Shown here: positions 63,951 to 64,000 of the stretch, piece after piece
Numbering within the stretch: position 1 is the stretch's first letter
Layout of the letters: every line of letters begins with the position of its first letter
DNA from: Moraxella canis
Lineage (GTDB): Bacteria > Pseudomonadota > Gammaproteobacteria > Pseudomonadales > Moraxellaceae
Assembly (NCBI RefSeq): GCF_002014965.1
Contig: NZ_MUXT01000006.1
Coordinates: 37,675-101,674 of the forward strand
Length of the DNA stretch: 64,000 nt
Direction: 5' to 3'
Notes under the pieces: generated by a model
What the model saw: the letters and a program-made list of their open reading frames with translations, nothing else
The model's database searches: none
What the model was told of the DNA's origin: nothing
Made by a program: the position numbers and the translations under genes

Positions 63951-63980
63951 AGCCAGGATACATTTACTCCCAAAATCATT

Positions 63981-64000
63981 GTGTGAAGGGTGTGAAGGGT
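63981..64000 (+). repeat. Tandem 9-bp repeat at the window edge
   Basis: GTGTGAAGG occurs twice in tandem, plus two bases of a third copy, 30 bp after the primase stop. The array may continue beyond the window. It could be iteron-like or the 5' part of a repetitive coding segment. Confidence 0.6.

Larger units (their letters stand above)
54301..64000. mobile_element. tRNA-Leu-integrated prophage or satellite element (left part)
   Basis: From the tRNA-Leu 3' end to the window edge all genes are phage-type: P4-family integrase, AlpA regulator, exonuclease fusion, DUF2303 gene, CI and Cro regulators, and a P4-type primase-helicase. No structural, packaging or lysis gene is seen, but the element continues past the window. 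A full prophage and a satellite cannot be separated here. Confidence 0.88.

Overview
The window looks like the chromosome of a Moraxella-type gammaproteobacterium (Moraxellaceae). Evidence: the conserved blocks pepA/lptF-lptG (divergent), ribH-nusB-thiL-pgpA, rsmH-ftsL-ftsI-murE-murF-mraY and tpiA-secG-tRNA-Leu; an APH-type homoserine kinase; and a galU-pgi-(ugd-like)-galE block that resembles the sugar-precursor module of Acinetobacter capsule loci. The species call is an inference from gene content, because no rRNA lies in the window.

Layout. Positions 1-9.8 kb are housekeeping: a truncated CNNM/CBS protein, chaA, a LysR regulator, tyrB, pepA, lptFG and a DUF1615 lipoprotein. A near-consensus parS centromere site lies between tyrB and pepA. 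An IS607-type element (9.99-12.03 kb) follows; its TnpA is frameshifted and its TnpB is intact. Then come tesB and plsB.

Positions 16.0-29.2 kb form a glycosaminoglycan capsule-type locus, all on the + strand. It encodes a coiled-coil protein, a two-domain glycosaminoglycan synthase of the Pasteurella PmCS/PmHAS class, a DUF6492 protein, UDP-glucose dehydrogenase, a GT2 glycosyltransferase, galU, pgi, a Ugd paralogue that has lost every catalytic residue, and a GalE with a Cys gatekeeper. GalU plus Ugd make UDP-GlcA. GalE can supply UDP-GalNAc, and the polymerase specificity segment reads like the chondroitin type. The predicted polymer is therefore chondroitin rather than hyaluronan. No export (ABC/kps) genes are present in the window. 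glmS, which starts the amino-sugar pathway, lies 2.5 kb downstream, after a yjgN/M48 membrane-protein and protease pair.

Positions 33.7-54.3 kb are ordinary metabolism and cell-envelope genes: hslO, pgpA, thiL, nusB, ribH, hisF, thrB, an AEC transporter, yafJ, a DUF3025 gene, ydjM, gltX with tRNA-Ala and tRNA-Glu, the dcw cluster (ending after mraY, with no mraZ), tpiA, secG and tRNA-Leu(GAG).

From the tRNA-Leu 3' end to the window edge (54.3-64 kb) there is an integrated prophage or satellite-like element. It has a P4-type integrase, a ten-gene leftward operon, a CI/Cro switch with readable promoters and palindromic operators, and a zinc-finger/Toprim/helicase primase. A 196-nt gene-free interval inside the leftward operon carries nested hairpins. 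It also carries an 8-nt sequence complementary to the next gene's ribosome-binding site, and so looks like a C4/CI-type regulatory RNA. The far end of the element is outside the window.
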